Shown: positions 1 through 8,058 of the stretch, one piece after another | Numbering within the stretch: the stretch's first letter is position 1 | How the letters are laid out: each line of letters begins with the position of its first letter | DNA from: Halanaerobium polyolivorans | GTDB taxonomy: Bacteria; Bacillota; Halanaerobiia; Halanaerobiales; Halanaerobiaceae | Assembly (NCBI RefSeq): GCF_020711195.1 | Contig: NZ_JAJFAT010000002.1 | Coordinates: forward strand, 1-64,000 | DNA length: 64,000 bases | Direction: 5' to 3' | The notes under the pieces: model-generated | Databases searched by the model: none | Told to the model about the DNA's origin: nothing | The model's input: only the letters and a program-made list of their open reading frames with translations | Made by a program: the position numbers and the translations under genes

Positions 1-7
1 GAGCAAT

Positions 8-29
8 AAAAGCATTAGCTTTTTAAAAA
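8..29 (+). terminator. possible weak terminator of an upstream gene
   Basis: A short hairpin, AAAAGC / loop ATTA / GCTTTT, lies at positions 8-23 ahead of the tmRNA promoter. It probably ends a transcript from outside the window. The stem is only six base pairs, mostly A-T, so this is weak. No upstream coding end can be identified. Confidence 0.3.
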
Positions 30-92
30 ATATATAAGGGAGTCTTATCTCATTTCCAAAAGTTATTTGACACAATCGAAATTAAAATTAAT

Positions 93-121
93 TTGACATT
101 TCCTGACCTTTAAGTTATAAT
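93..121 (+). promoter_or_regulatory. sigma-70/SigA-type promoter of ssrA
   Basis: TTGACA at 93-98 and TATAAT at 116-121 are both perfect consensus hexamers with a 17-base spacer. The mature tmRNA 5' end lies about 30 bases downstream, leaving a short leader for RNase P to remove. A second TTGACA at 68-73 has no matching -10. Confidence 0.8.
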
Positions 122-151
122 AGTTATGCATAAAAGATAAAGTTAATTTTT

Positions 152-509
152 GGGGGTGTTCTGGCTTCGCCTGTATGGTGAATCCTTTAGAAGCGAGTCG
201 AGGATTCTCTTTCACTCGAAAAACACTGGGAACTATAAAATTATCCGCAAACGATAATAGTTACGCTTTAGCTGCCGCGTAGGCAGTTAACGCCTGGCCG
301 TCTCCTGCCTGTGGAGTTCGTCCCAGGTGCCATATAAAGCAGGCTAACTTTCTTCTGATGTCTGTAAGAAGAAAGGACATTTAACAGACTAGCAGTAAAT
401 GATCCTGTTCAGTGGAGCATTTACTGTGAGATTAAAAACTGAACTACACTCGTAGAAACTACTGGGTGAGCCATATAGTACGTGGGTTCGACTCCCACCA
501 CCTCCACCA
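152..509 (+). ncRNA. ssrA: transfer-messenger RNA (tmRNA)
   Basis: This RNA rescues stalled ribosomes and tags the nascent protein for ClpXP-type proteolysis. The 5' end (GGGGGTG, 152-158) pairs with CACCTCC at 499-505, followed by discriminator A and an encoded CCA at 507-509, giving a tRNA-like acceptor. The T arm is at 482-498 (GTGGG / TTCGACT / CCCAC). The tag reading frame runs from the GCA resume codon at 247 to TAG at 280-282 and encodes ANDNSYALAAA, with the usual A-N-D start and an ALAAA-type degron end. The gene is complete and in one piece, not the circularly permuted form. ClpX and ClpP, which degrade tagged proteins, are encoded at 21.8-23.7 kb. Confidence 0.97.
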
Positions 510-535
510 AAATCAAAATATATTTCTTTATAATG

Positions 536-562
536 CTCAGCAGAAGCTGAGTTTATTTTTTT
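536..562 (+). terminator. rho-independent terminator of ssrA
   Basis: CTCAGC (536-541), loop AGAA, GCTGAG (546-551), then a T-rich run to 562. It lies 27 bases past the tmRNA 3' end. Confidence 0.85.
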
Positions 563-652
563 GCAAAAAAATATCTATTTTTATTTAATAATGGTTAATA
601 ATACTATATAATGATTATAATCTAGTAAAATATAGGGGAGAGGAAGATTTTC

Positions 653-2968
653 TTGTTGAAAAATAAGCTTGAATTTATTAAAGAGCAAAGTAAAGACAAA
701 TATGGCTCATCCAATTTTTATAGGTTTATTTTGTTGGTTATTGCATATTTTTATTTTGTTTCAGGCCTTTTTTATTATAATATTCCTACAGGAGAAGATC
801 CGATTCCTGCTGGTCACCGGGGATTTTTTATATTCTTAACTATTATTTTATTTCTTATTTCTTATCTTAATGACTGGCTTAAAAAAAGGATTGAAACAAC
901 TGTCTATATCGTAGTTTATTCTGTGCTGGCCCATCTAGCTTATATTACATATTTTAATTCTTTTCAACATAACTTAGCTTTAGCATTAATTGGCTCGATG
1001 ATTATTGCTAATCTTTTCTTTAAAGGGAATCAAGTTCTTATCTACTGCAATTTAGCTTTAGCTGTATTTGTTGGCTTAACCCTTGTTATGGCAGAGAATA
1101 TTTTACTTAGTTTTAGACTCTATTTCTTTGCATTTTATTTGACCTCAGCTTTATTTACAAGCATAGTCAGTTATCAAAAGTTTAAAAGTAAAGAGAAATT
1201 AGATAATCTTAATCAAGAACAAAAAATACTTTTAAATAATACTGATACTCAAATCTGGTATCTCAGAGATTATGATAATTATGGTAAGGTTAATCAGGCT
1301 CATGCTGATTTTTTAGGTTATGCTAAAGAGGAAATAGAAAACAAAAAGCTGGCTGAGATACTTTCTTATGAAGAAGCTCAGCTCTGTAAAGAAAGCAGCA
1401 AAAAAGTATTTAAAAAGAAAAAGAAAATTGAAAGTGAAATCTGGCTTAAAAATCATCGGGGAGAAAAAAGATTATTAAGTATTAGAAAAATACCTAAAAT
1501 AAATGAACAGAATGAAGTAGAATTTGTAGTTTGTTCAGCTGAAGATATTACCGCAAAAAAGCAAAAAGAAGAAAAACTCAAATTAACTCAATTCTCTGTT
1601 GACAATGCTCCTTTAGGTATCTTTTGGATAACTCCAGCAGGAAGTTTTGAATATGTTAATAATAAGGTTAGTGATATTTTAGCATATAGTGCTGAAGAGT
1701 TAAGAAATATGAAAATATTTGATATAGATATCAACTATCAAAAAAGCAACAGAAAAAAAGATTGGAATAATTTGAAAAAGAAAAAAACTGAGGTAATTGA
1801 AAGTAAAGTTAAAACTAAAGATGGTCAAATAATTGATGTTGAAATTACCAGTCGTTATTTAAAACACAATAATAAAGAATATGAATTAGCCTTTTTAAAA
1901 GATATCAGTGAAAGAAAAGCTAGAGAAGAGGAAATTAAGTATTTGTCTTATAAAGATAAGCTGACTGATCTTTATAATCGAAGATTTTTTGAAGAAGAAT
2001 TACAGAGGCTTGATACCAAAAGACAGCTTCCAATAAGTATAATCATGGCTGATGTTAATGGTTTAAAAATCATCAATGATAGTTTTGGCCATGACAAAGG
2101 GGATGAAATGTTGGTCAAAGCTGCCAAATTATTAGAAAATGCAGTTAGAAAAGAAGATATTCTGGCCAGACATGGTGGGGATGAGTTTGTTGTACTATTA
2201 CCTCAAACTAAGCGAAAAATAGCTGAAAAAGTATTAAAAAGAATAAAAAAAGCAAGCAAAAAAACAGAAAATGATAGAATACCAATCTCACTTAGTTTTG
2301 GCTTGGCTACAAAAATAAAAAAATCAGAAGATATTAAAGAGATATTAAAAAAAGCAGATGATGCAATGTATCAAAATAAGCTGCTTGAAAGCAAAAGTGC
2401 TAAAAATAAGATAATCCAAGGTCTGCTAAATACTCTCAGTGTTAAAAGTGGTGAAACTAAAGAACATGCTTTAAGGATGATCGATTTAGCCCATGATTTA
2501 GGTAAAGACAAAGGTCTCCCCAGTTCAGAATTAGACCGTTTATCTTTACTTGCAGTATTACATGATATAGGTAAGGCAACTATTTCTGAAGAAATATTAA
2601 ATAAGACCGGCAAACTAACAGATGAAGAATGGGAGATAATAAAAAAACATCCTGAAATAGGCAGTAGAATTGCTGTATCTACCAAAGAATTTGCCTTAAT
2701 TGCCGAAGAAATATTATCTCATCATGAAAAATGGGATGGCTCTGGTTATCCTCGAGAATTGGAAAAAGAAGATATTCCTTATTTAGCTAGAATAATTGCC
2801 ATAACAGATGCTTTTGATGTTATGACAAATGAGAGACCTTATAGTAAAGCTATCTCTAAAGAAAAAGCCTTAGCGGAGATTAAAAAGTGTTCAGGTACTC
2901 ACTTTGATCCAGAATTAGCTGAAGCATTTATAGATATGATTAGCGGGACACAAAAAGAAGCTAAATAG
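653..2968 (+). CDS. membrane PAS-PAS-GGDEF-HD-GYP cyclic-di-GMP protein
   Basis: Probably a bifunctional c-di-GMP enzyme: the GGDEF domain makes the messenger and the HD-GYP domain hydrolyses it. The 771-residue protein has about six membrane segments (roughly residues 22-173), two PAS domains (about 185-300 and 310-428), a GGDEF domain with intact GGDEF at 508-512, and an HD-GYP domain with HDIGK at 637-641 and GYP at 698-700. An RKED sequence five residues before GGDEF fits the inhibitory RxxD product-binding site. Both catalytic signatures look intact, so either activity is possible and the net direction cannot be read from sequence. The start is TTG at 653 behind GGGGAGAGG. It is a single-gene unit with its own terminator. 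Confidence 0.9.
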   Translation: MLKNKLEFIKEQSKDKYGSSNFYRFILLVIAYFYFVSGLFYYNIPTGEDPIPAGHRGFFIFLTIILFLISYLNDWLKKRIETTVYIVVYSVLAHLAYITYFNSFQHNLALALIGSMIIANLFFKGNQVLIYCNLALAVFVGLTLVMAENILLSFRLYFFAFYLTSALFTSIVSYQKFKSKEKLDNLNQEQKILLNNTDTQIWYLRDYDNYGKVNQAHADFLGYAKEEIENKKLAEILSYEEAQLCKESSKKVFKKKKKIESEIWLKNHRGEKRLLSIRKIPKINEQNEVEFVVCSAEDITAKKQKEEKLKLTQFSVDNAPLGIFWITPAGSFEYVNNKVSDILAYSAEELRNMKIFDIDINYQKSNRKKDWNNLKKKKTEVIESKVKTKDGQIIDVEITSRYLKHNNKEYELAFLKDISERKAREEEIKYLSYKDKLTDLYNRRFFEEELQRLDTKRQLPISIIMADVNGLKIINDSFGHDKGDEMLVKAAKLLENAVRKEDILARHGGDEFVVLLPQTKRKIAEKVLKRIKKASKKTENDRIPISLSFGLATKIKKSEDIKEILKKADDAMYQNKLLESKSAKNKIIQGLLNTLSVKSGETKEHALRMIDLAHDLGKDKGLPSSELDRLSLLAVLHDIGKATISEEILNKTGKLTDEEWEIIKKHPEIGSRIAVSTKEFALIAEEILSHHEKWDGSGYPRELEKEDIPYLARIIAITDAFDVMTNERPYSKAISKEKALAEIKKCSGTHFDPELAEAFIDMISGTQKEAK

Positions 2969-2978
2969 CTTCTTTTTT
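2953..2978 (+). terminator. rho-independent terminator overlapping the stop codon
   Basis: AAAAGAAGCT (2953-2962), loop AAAT, AGCTTCTTTT (2967-2976), then more T. The left arm lies in the last codons of the GGDEF/HD-GYP gene and the stop codon is at the loop edge. Confidence 0.75.
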
Positions 2979-3090
2979 AGCTTTAAATGAGCTGAAATTA
3001 GCCAATTTAAAAGCAGGGAAAACAAGAGAGATGGCTAATATATTATATAAGCCTATAAATTGCTTAGCATTAAATTTAGGAGGAATTTGA

Positions 3091-4170
3091 ATGGAGAATT
3101 TGAGTTTGGATACAATGATTTTTAATAATTCGGTGCATAATTATTTAAGAGCATTTGTTTTTATAATTAGTGTCTACTTAATAATTAAAGTATTCGATAA
3201 ATTTTTAATGGAAAAATTAAATATTTTTATTGACAAATTTTCCCATTCCTTTGCTGAAATGATTAAAAAACTCATTAAAAAAAGACTTTATCCTTTATTA
3301 TACTTTTTAACAATTTACATAGCTTTTAATCAATTAAGAACCATAGCCCTGCTTGATAATCTTATTAATGCAGTTTTAATGATATTAAGTGTTGTTTTTA
3401 CAATATTAATCATTCAGGATATTATAACTTATCTTTTAAATAAACACTGGGAGAAAAAACAAAGAAGTTCGGAACAGGAAAAGATTTTAAATATAACTTT
3501 AATTATGATAAAAGCTATTATCTGGGTAATTGCTTTTCTATTTATTTTAGATAATTTAAATATAGAGATTACAGGTCTCCTAACAGGTCTAGGTATTGGT
3601 GGTATTGCTATTGCTTTTGCAGCCCAGAATATTTTAAATGATTTATTTAATTATTTCACTATTTATTTTGATAAGCCTTTTGATGTTGGGGATTATATAA
3701 TGATCAGTGATTACAGAGGTACTATTGAGCATATTGGAATTAAAACAACCCGTTTAAGAAGCATAAGTGGAGAAGAATTAATAATCTCCAATACAGATTT
3801 AGTAAATTCAAGAATTAATAATCTGAAACGGATGCAGAGAAGGAGAATCAACTTTAGTTTTGGGGTGGAATATGGAACCCCTTTGGAAAAATTAAAGCAG
3901 ATTCCTGGAATTATTGAAGAAATAATTAAAGCTGAAGAAAATACTGAGTTTGATAGGGCTCATTTTGCAGAATATGGAGAGTTTTCTTTAATATTTCAGG
4001 TAGTCTTTTTTGTAAAAAGTAGAGAGTATAGAGTTTATATGGATATTCATCAAAATATAAATTATAAAATGAATGAGAAATTTAAAGAACTAGGAATTAA
4101 TTTTGCCTTTCCTACTCAAACTATTCATCTAGATGGTGGTGGCAAAAATAATGATAATAGCAAGTTGTAA
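3091..4170 (+). CDS. MscS-family mechanosensitive channel
   Basis: A small-conductance mechanosensitive channel that releases solutes on osmotic downshock, in the inner membrane. The 359-residue protein has about four N-terminal membrane segments, then the MscS pore helix at about residues 160-185 (glycine/alanine-rich GLGIGGIAIAFAAQN) and the DKPFDVGDYI start of the cytoplasmic beta domain. The middle domain continues through GTIEHIGIKTTRLRS and NTDLVNSRINN. The extra N-terminal helices make it longer than the three-helix E. coli MscS. The ATG follows TTAGGAGGAATTTGA. It overlaps the next gene by about 20 bases. Confidence 0.92.
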   Translation: MENLSLDTMIFNNSVHNYLRAFVFIISVYLIIKVFDKFLMEKLNIFIDKFSHSFAEMIKKLIKKRLYPLLYFLTIYIAFNQLRTIALLDNLINAVLMILSVVFTILIIQDIITYLLNKHWEKKQRSSEQEKILNITLIMIKAIIWVIAFLFILDNLNIEITGLLTGLGIGGIAIAFAAQNILNDLFNYFTIYFDKPFDVGDYIMISDYRGTIEHIGIKTTRLRSISGEELIISNTDLVNSRINNLKRMQRRRINFSFGVEYGTPLEKLKQIPGIIEEIIKAEENTEFDRAHFAEYGEFSLIFQVVFFVKSREYRVYMDIHQNINYKMNEKFKELGINFAFPTQTIHLDGGGKNNDNSKL

Positions 4171-4435
4171 ATTGAAATTATATCTGCCAGGAGTTAGCTC
4201 TTTAAAAGAAAAGAGACATATTATAAAAAGCCTGCTCCAAAAAAGCAAAAACAAATTTAATGTTGCAGCAGCAGAAGTTGATTCCCAGGATTATTTGCAG
4301 ACTGCTGTAGTAGGGGTTGTAACACTTGGCAATGATTATCGCTATCTACAGAGTATTATGGATAAGTATTTAGATTTTGTCGAAAGCTTTCATGAGTTTT
4401 CAATTGATGATTATGAAGTTAATATCAGCAGATAG
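4151..4435 (+). CDS. DUF503 (YlxP-like) small protein
   Basis: A DUF503-family protein of 94 residues. The family opening is visible (MIIASCKLKLYLPGVSSLKEKR), with a ferredoxin-like small fold predicted for the family. Its function is not established; in many Firmicutes the gene sits near rbfA in the nusA-infB operon, but here it follows an MscS gene. I chose the ATG at 4151 because the family starts M-I-I and GGTGGTGG lies just upstream; an in-frame ATG at 4133 would add six residues. It overlaps the 3' end of the channel gene, so the two are probably translated from one mRNA. Confidence 0.8.
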   Translation: MIIASCKLKLYLPGVSSLKEKRHIIKSLLQKSKNKFNVAAAEVDSQDYLQTAVVGVVTLGNDYRYLQSIMDKYLDFVESFHEFSIDDYEVNISR

Positions 4436-4442
4436 TTTTTGT

Positions 4443-5006
4443 TTAGAATTTGAATATGATTCCAATTAGCGCAGCAGTTATAATATATATTATCGGATGT
4501 TTTTTGAATTTCCGGATTGCCAAAAATATCAGTAGAAATAGTATAAATCCTTTTAAATCTAAAACATTGAAAATTTCTAGATCAGCATTAAGTTTTTCAA
4601 AATGGAAGATTTGGCCCCGGCTGAGCTGAAAAGCAGCAGATGCAATTAAACCGGCAACAGCAGGTCTGATTCCGACAAAAGCTGATTTAACCAGGGGATG
4701 ATTATTAAATTCTTTAAAATAATGGGCAATTAGTGAAATAATTATAATCGATGGAGCTGCTAGACCCAATGTAGCGATTATTCCGCCTCCAATCCCGGCA
4801 GTATTATAACCTATAAAAGTAGCTGTATTAATACCTATGGCTCCAGGAGTAGATTCTGAAACTGCGATCATATTAAGCAGTTCCTCAGAGCTTATCCAAC
4901 CGTATTTTACTATTAGTTCTTGTAAAAATGGGAGGGCTGCTAAGCCTCCACCAAGTGCAAAAAGTCCTACTTTAAAAAATTCAAGAAATAATATTATGTA
5001 AATCAT
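4443..5006 (-). CDS. chrA: chromate transporter family (CHR) half-protein, second of pair
   Basis: One of two adjacent single-domain CHR proteins that together match the two halves of long-chain ChrA. The 187 residues open with a KVGLFALGGGLAALPFL motif and carry the conserved ESTPGAIGINTATFIGY segment, followed by several hydrophobic helices. The family is linked to chromate efflux in some bacteria, but the real substrate of short-chain pairs is usually unknown. It lies 27 bases downstream of its partner, on the same strand. The start ATG at 5006 follows GAAGG. Confidence 0.85.
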   Translation of the reverse strand: MIYIILFLEFFKVGLFALGGGLAALPFLQELIVKYGWISSEELLNMIAVSESTPGAIGINTATFIGYNTAGIGGGIIATLGLAAPSIIIISLIAHYFKEFNNHPLVKSAFVGIRPAVAGLIASAAFQLSRGQIFHFEKLNADLEIFNVLDLKGFILFLLIFLAIRKFKKHPIIYIITAALIGIIFKF

Positions 5007-5033
5007 TAAGAATGACCTTCTTTCTTGATAGTT

Positions 5034-5609
5034 TTAATTATTATTATTTTTATATTCTTTAACACTTTTTTTGAATTCACCTCTAAGCCGTTGAATAATA
5101 ATACCACTTATTCCAGAGCCTAAAATCACAAAAACAGGTGAAACTCTAAATAAAGCAAGTAAAATAAAGGCCAGAACAAAGATTAATAAGCTTATTTTAC
5201 TTTTATCAGATTTATTCCACATCTTTATTACAATATCTATTATAAGTGCTACAACAGCTATTTGAATTGCAGAAAAAGCATGTTGAAATAATTCTATTTC
5301 TTGAAAGCGAGCGAAATAACTGGCAATAATAGTAATAATTATTAAAGAAGGCATAATAAAACCTGAAGTGGCAGCTAAAGCACCTTTTATACCTTTTAAA
5401 TTATAGCCGGTCATGGTAGCAGTATTAACGGCAATTATACCAGGAGTACTTTGACCAATGGCATAATAATCAAGGATATCACTTTCTGTAATCCAATTTA
5501 GATTATCGACCAACTCTCTTTTAATTATGGGCAGCATGGCATATCCACCACCAAAAGTAAATAAACCTATTTTAAAAAATATGAAAAATATTTTAAATAA
5601 CTTTTTCAT
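5034..5609 (-). CDS. chrA: chromate transporter family (CHR) half-protein, first of pair
   Basis: First gene of the split CHR pair, 191 residues. It shows the same architecture as its neighbour: FKIGLFTFGGGYAMLPI near the N terminus, QSTPGIIAVNTATMTGY, then hydrophobic helices, and a basic C-terminal tail. The two proteins are paralogues and probably form a heterodimer of opposite topology, as proposed for short-chain CHR pairs. I start it at ATG 5609 because GGAGGT lies just upstream; a GTG four codons earlier overlaps that ribosome-binding site. Confidence 0.85.
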   Translation of the reverse strand: MKKLFKIFFIFFKIGLFTFGGGYAMLPIIKRELVDNLNWITESDILDYYAIGQSTPGIIAVNTATMTGYNLKGIKGALAATSGFIMPSLIIITIIASYFARFQEIELFQHAFSAIQIAVVALIIDIVIKMWNKSDKSKISLLIFVLAFILLALFRVSPVFVILGSGISGIIIQRLRGEFKKSVKEYKNNNN

Positions 5610-5782
5610 TTCAACCTCCACCTGAGCTAAATAATTTTTGATCTTATGGATGATAATTCGCTATTTATTATAACACATTAACTCTATTTTATCTAAATTA
5701 TCTAAAATAATCACCAGCAAACAGGAATATTAATTTTCTAAGCTGCATATAAATAGTTTTAAGAGAAAAGAGGTGTTAAATA

Positions 5783-6187
5783 ATGAAAAAAATTCTACTT
5801 ATACTAACTTCTTTTTTATTGATTTTCTTGACAATTATTGTTTTAAATACTGTAGCGGTAGAAGCAGTTGAATTAGAGTTTTCCGAAAAACATTTTATGA
5901 TAATGCCAGATGAATTAGAGCAATCAACTTTATTTGTGGTAGAAGAGTTAACTGATGAACTAGATATTAATCTATATCAATTGGAAGAAGAAAGATTTTT
6001 ATTGATTTCTGGCGGCAGATTTTATTTATTAAATGCCAATAGTAATGTTATAGAAACAGAAGCTGGAAACTATGAAATGCCAGCTCAAACCATGTTGGTT
6101 AATAATAAATTATTAGCTCCACTATATATAATAGAACTTTTAGCAGGTTTGGAACTAAGTGAGTATGGGGTAATAACAGCAGAATAA
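5783..6187 (+). CDS. small secreted protein with copper-amine-oxidase-N-like fold
   Basis: A 134-residue exported protein of unknown function. Residues 1-29 form a signal peptide or anchor (basic MKK, long hydrophobic core, AVEAVE). The rest resembles the stalk-like domain called copper amine oxidase N-terminal, which in Firmicutes is attached to many cell-wall enzymes and has nothing to do with copper. The best sign is the closing pattern of beta strands then PLYIIELLAGLEL, parallel to PLAKTIEAFGYLLEF in the amidase at 10619-12901. The start ATG lies behind AGAGGTG. It stands alone. Confidence 0.6.
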   Translation: MKKILLILTSFLLIFLTIIVLNTVAVEAVELEFSEKHFMIMPDELEQSTLFVVEELTDELDINLYQLEEERFLLISGGRFYLLNANSNVIETEAGNYEMPAQTMLVNNKLLAPLYIIELLAGLELSEYGVITAE

Positions 6188-6289
6188 TAGACTTGACTGC
6201 TGCTTTTAAAGGAGATTAATAATTTTTGTAGAAATATCTAAGTAGTAGAAAATTAAAAATTTATATTTTTGAGAAAGGAGGGAGTTATA

Positions 6290-6361
6290 ATGGCAGAAAT
6301 TGTAGGAATTATTGTAATAGTTTGGGCATTAGTTTACTTTTTTGATAGAATGGCTCCCTAA
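6290..6361 (+). CDS. 23-residue single-span membrane peptide
   Basis: A very short ORF with unusually good expression signals. GAAAGGAGGG sits seven bases before the ATG, the coding sequence is one hydrophobic helix (IVGIIVIVWALVYFF) with a short polar end (DRMAP), and a strong terminator starts 15 bases past the stop. I do not recognise the family. Small single-helix peptides of this kind often modulate a membrane complex; that is inference only. It lies between the secreted protein gene and the ABC exporter operon and appears to be a unit of its own. Confidence 0.6.
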   Translation: MAEIVGIIVIVWALVYFFDRMAP

Positions 6362-6376
6362 TAAAAAATTAAAAAA

Positions 6377-6412
6377 GGGAGAAATATTTATATTTCTCCC
6401 TTGTATTTTTTT
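6377..6412 (+). terminator. rho-independent terminator after the small membrane peptide gene
   Basis: GGGAGAAATA (6377-6386), loop TTTA, TATTTCTCCC (6391-6400), then TTGTATTTTTTT. The ten-base-pair stem is perfect. Confidence 0.85.
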
Positions 6413-6488
6413 CGAGCAGGAATAACTATTAATTTCCAGAATATATCAAATATAGACTAAGAAACAGTAATTTTTGAAGGAGTAATTT

Positions 6489-7550
6489 ATGCAAATTTTT
6501 TTTAGTAAGATTAAACTTATTTTATTAATTATATTTAAAGATCTTAAAGAATCATTGAAAAACAGAACAGCAATTATGATAATTTTATTACCTCTTTTTG
6601 CCTCTTTAATGTTTTCATTGGTCAGTGGGGAACAGTTGATGAGAAATTTCACCTTAGGTATTAGTGGAGAAGGTTCAGAAGAAGTAGCAGCTTTTATTGA
6701 TGATAACTTTCAAAATTTTAATGTTAATAGATATGCTGAAGCAGAAGCTGGTAGACAGGACACAGCTTCTGGGAATATTGATGCAGCTTTAATTTATTTT
6801 CAGGAGAGAGAAAAGATAGAAGATCGCTATCAGATTTATCTTGACAGCAGGGATACAATCAATTTTTTTATTTTAAGAGAAAATATTTCAGAGATTTTAA
6901 GCTCATATCATAGGCTTGATCGAGGACCTCAGTTCAACTTTGAAAGTGCAGCTGAATTTGAAGCAGCAAGTACTATTTTACCAGTTTGGTTAACCGTGAC
7001 AATAACCATGATTGGTTTAATGCTTATTTCAGGCTCTCTCTCTGAGGAGAAAGATAATTATACTCTAGCAGCTTTAATGGTTACAAAACTAAAAGCATCT
7101 GATATAATTATAGCAAAGAGTCTTTTTGCTCTGGTCTTAACTCTTATTACTTCACTTTTAATGGGAGCTTTAAATGGAGTTTTTGTGCTTTCACTTACAC
7201 GTCTATTACTTTCACTTTTGATCATTTGCCTAGCTTCTTTTGTTTTTAGTGGTTTAGGACTTATAATAAGTATTTTTACTAGTTCTCAGGCTTCAGCCAG
7301 GTCAATTTCTACAGTTATCTATTTTCCTATTATTTTTCCTGCTTTAGTAGCAGATGTTTCACCATTAACTCAGCGGCTGGCCCTCTTTTTCCCATCTCAC
7401 TATCTATACAGGGCTTTAGACAAATCATTGGTTTATCAAGGAGGGAATGTTAACCTTTGGCTTGAGATAATTGCTTTAACTTTTTTTGCACTAATATTTT
7501 ATACTATTATATATATCTATTTAAGAAAGGCTGATTCTTTTGTTGAATAA
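6489..7550 (+). CDS. ABC-2 type exporter permease
   Basis: Membrane subunit of an ABC exporter, 353 residues. Topology fits the ABC-2 family with a large external domain: one helix at about 20-40, a soluble region of about 125 residues, then five or six helices from about residue 165 to the end. The LMLISGSLSEEKDNYTLAALMVTKLKASDIIIAKSL stretch is typical of the coupling region. The start ATG is behind GAAGGAG. It is the first gene of a three-gene unit whose ATPase is at 8051-8980. The substrate cannot be told. Confidence 0.85.
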   Translation: MQIFFSKIKLILLIIFKDLKESLKNRTAIMIILLPLFASLMFSLVSGEQLMRNFTLGISGEGSEEVAAFIDDNFQNFNVNRYAEAEAGRQDTASGNIDAALIYFQEREKIEDRYQIYLDSRDTINFFILRENISEILSSYHRLDRGPQFNFESAAEFEAASTILPVWLTVTITMIGLMLISGSLSEEKDNYTLAALMVTKLKASDIIIAKSLFALVLTLITSLLMGALNGVFVLSLTRLLLSLLIICLASFVFSGLGLIISIFTSSQASARSISTVIYFPIIFPALVADVSPLTQRLALFFPSHYLYRALDKSLVYQGGNVNLWLEIIALTFFALIFYTIIYIYLRKADSFVE

Positions 7551-8058
7551 AAAATTTAAATGGAAGCTAATATCTTTATTACTTTTGATTTTTTTAGTTT
7601 TTTCTTTTAAGCAAATTTCTGCTGCAGATTCTTTTGACAGCCCGGTAGGATTTGGAGAATATATTTACGAAAATTATGCCCAAGAAAATTTTGCAGAGGT
7701 TTATGATAATTTTGCAGCTGAATTGAAATCAGTTTTAAGCAGTGAAGAATATATAAAATTTCAGCAGGATAATTTTGAAAAATATGAGCTCGAGTATAGA
7801 AATATTGAAGTAACTAATCCTGAAGAAATTTCTTATCAAGAATTTAAAAGTGAATTTCCCTTTCTTGAAGAAGAGGGAACTTTCTATACAGTAGAAGTTT
7901 CATACCTTATCAAGTTTAGACGTTTAGGAAGCAGAGAAAGAGAATCAGATAAATTAGTCTATCTCAGAAAAAAAGATAATCACTTCGAATTGTTTTGGGA
8001 TCCTGAGCCTATTTTAGATGAACTTAGTCCAGAAAGTGTGGCCGAAGCTAATGACTGA
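7540..8058 (+). CDS. secreted protein of unknown function between ABC exporter genes
   Basis: A 172-residue protein with a signal peptide (residues 1-28, hydrophobic LISLLLLIFLVFSF, possible cleavage after AAD). The rest is acidic and rich in Glu, Tyr and Phe, with the look of a DUF3887/DUF4878-type alpha+beta domain (accumulating helices then strands ending YLIKFRRLG...KLVYLRKKDNHFELFW). I do not assign a family. It starts at TTG 7540, inside the permease gene, and its stop overlaps the ATPase start, so all three are translationally coupled. Its position suggests a periplasmic partner of the exporter. Confidence 0.6.
   Translation: MLNKKFKWKLISLLLLIFLVFSFKQISAADSFDSPVGFGEYIYENYAQENFAEVYDNFAAELKSVLSSEEYIKFQQDNFEKYELEYRNIEVTNPEEISYQEFKSEFPFLEEEGTFYTVEVSYLIKFRRLGSRERESDKLVYLRKKDNHFELFWDPEPILDELSPESVAEAND

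Noticed and set aside
2979-3090. possible riboswitch before the MscS gene
   Set aside because: No fluoride or other known aptamer signature; only AT-rich sequence and the ribosome-binding site.
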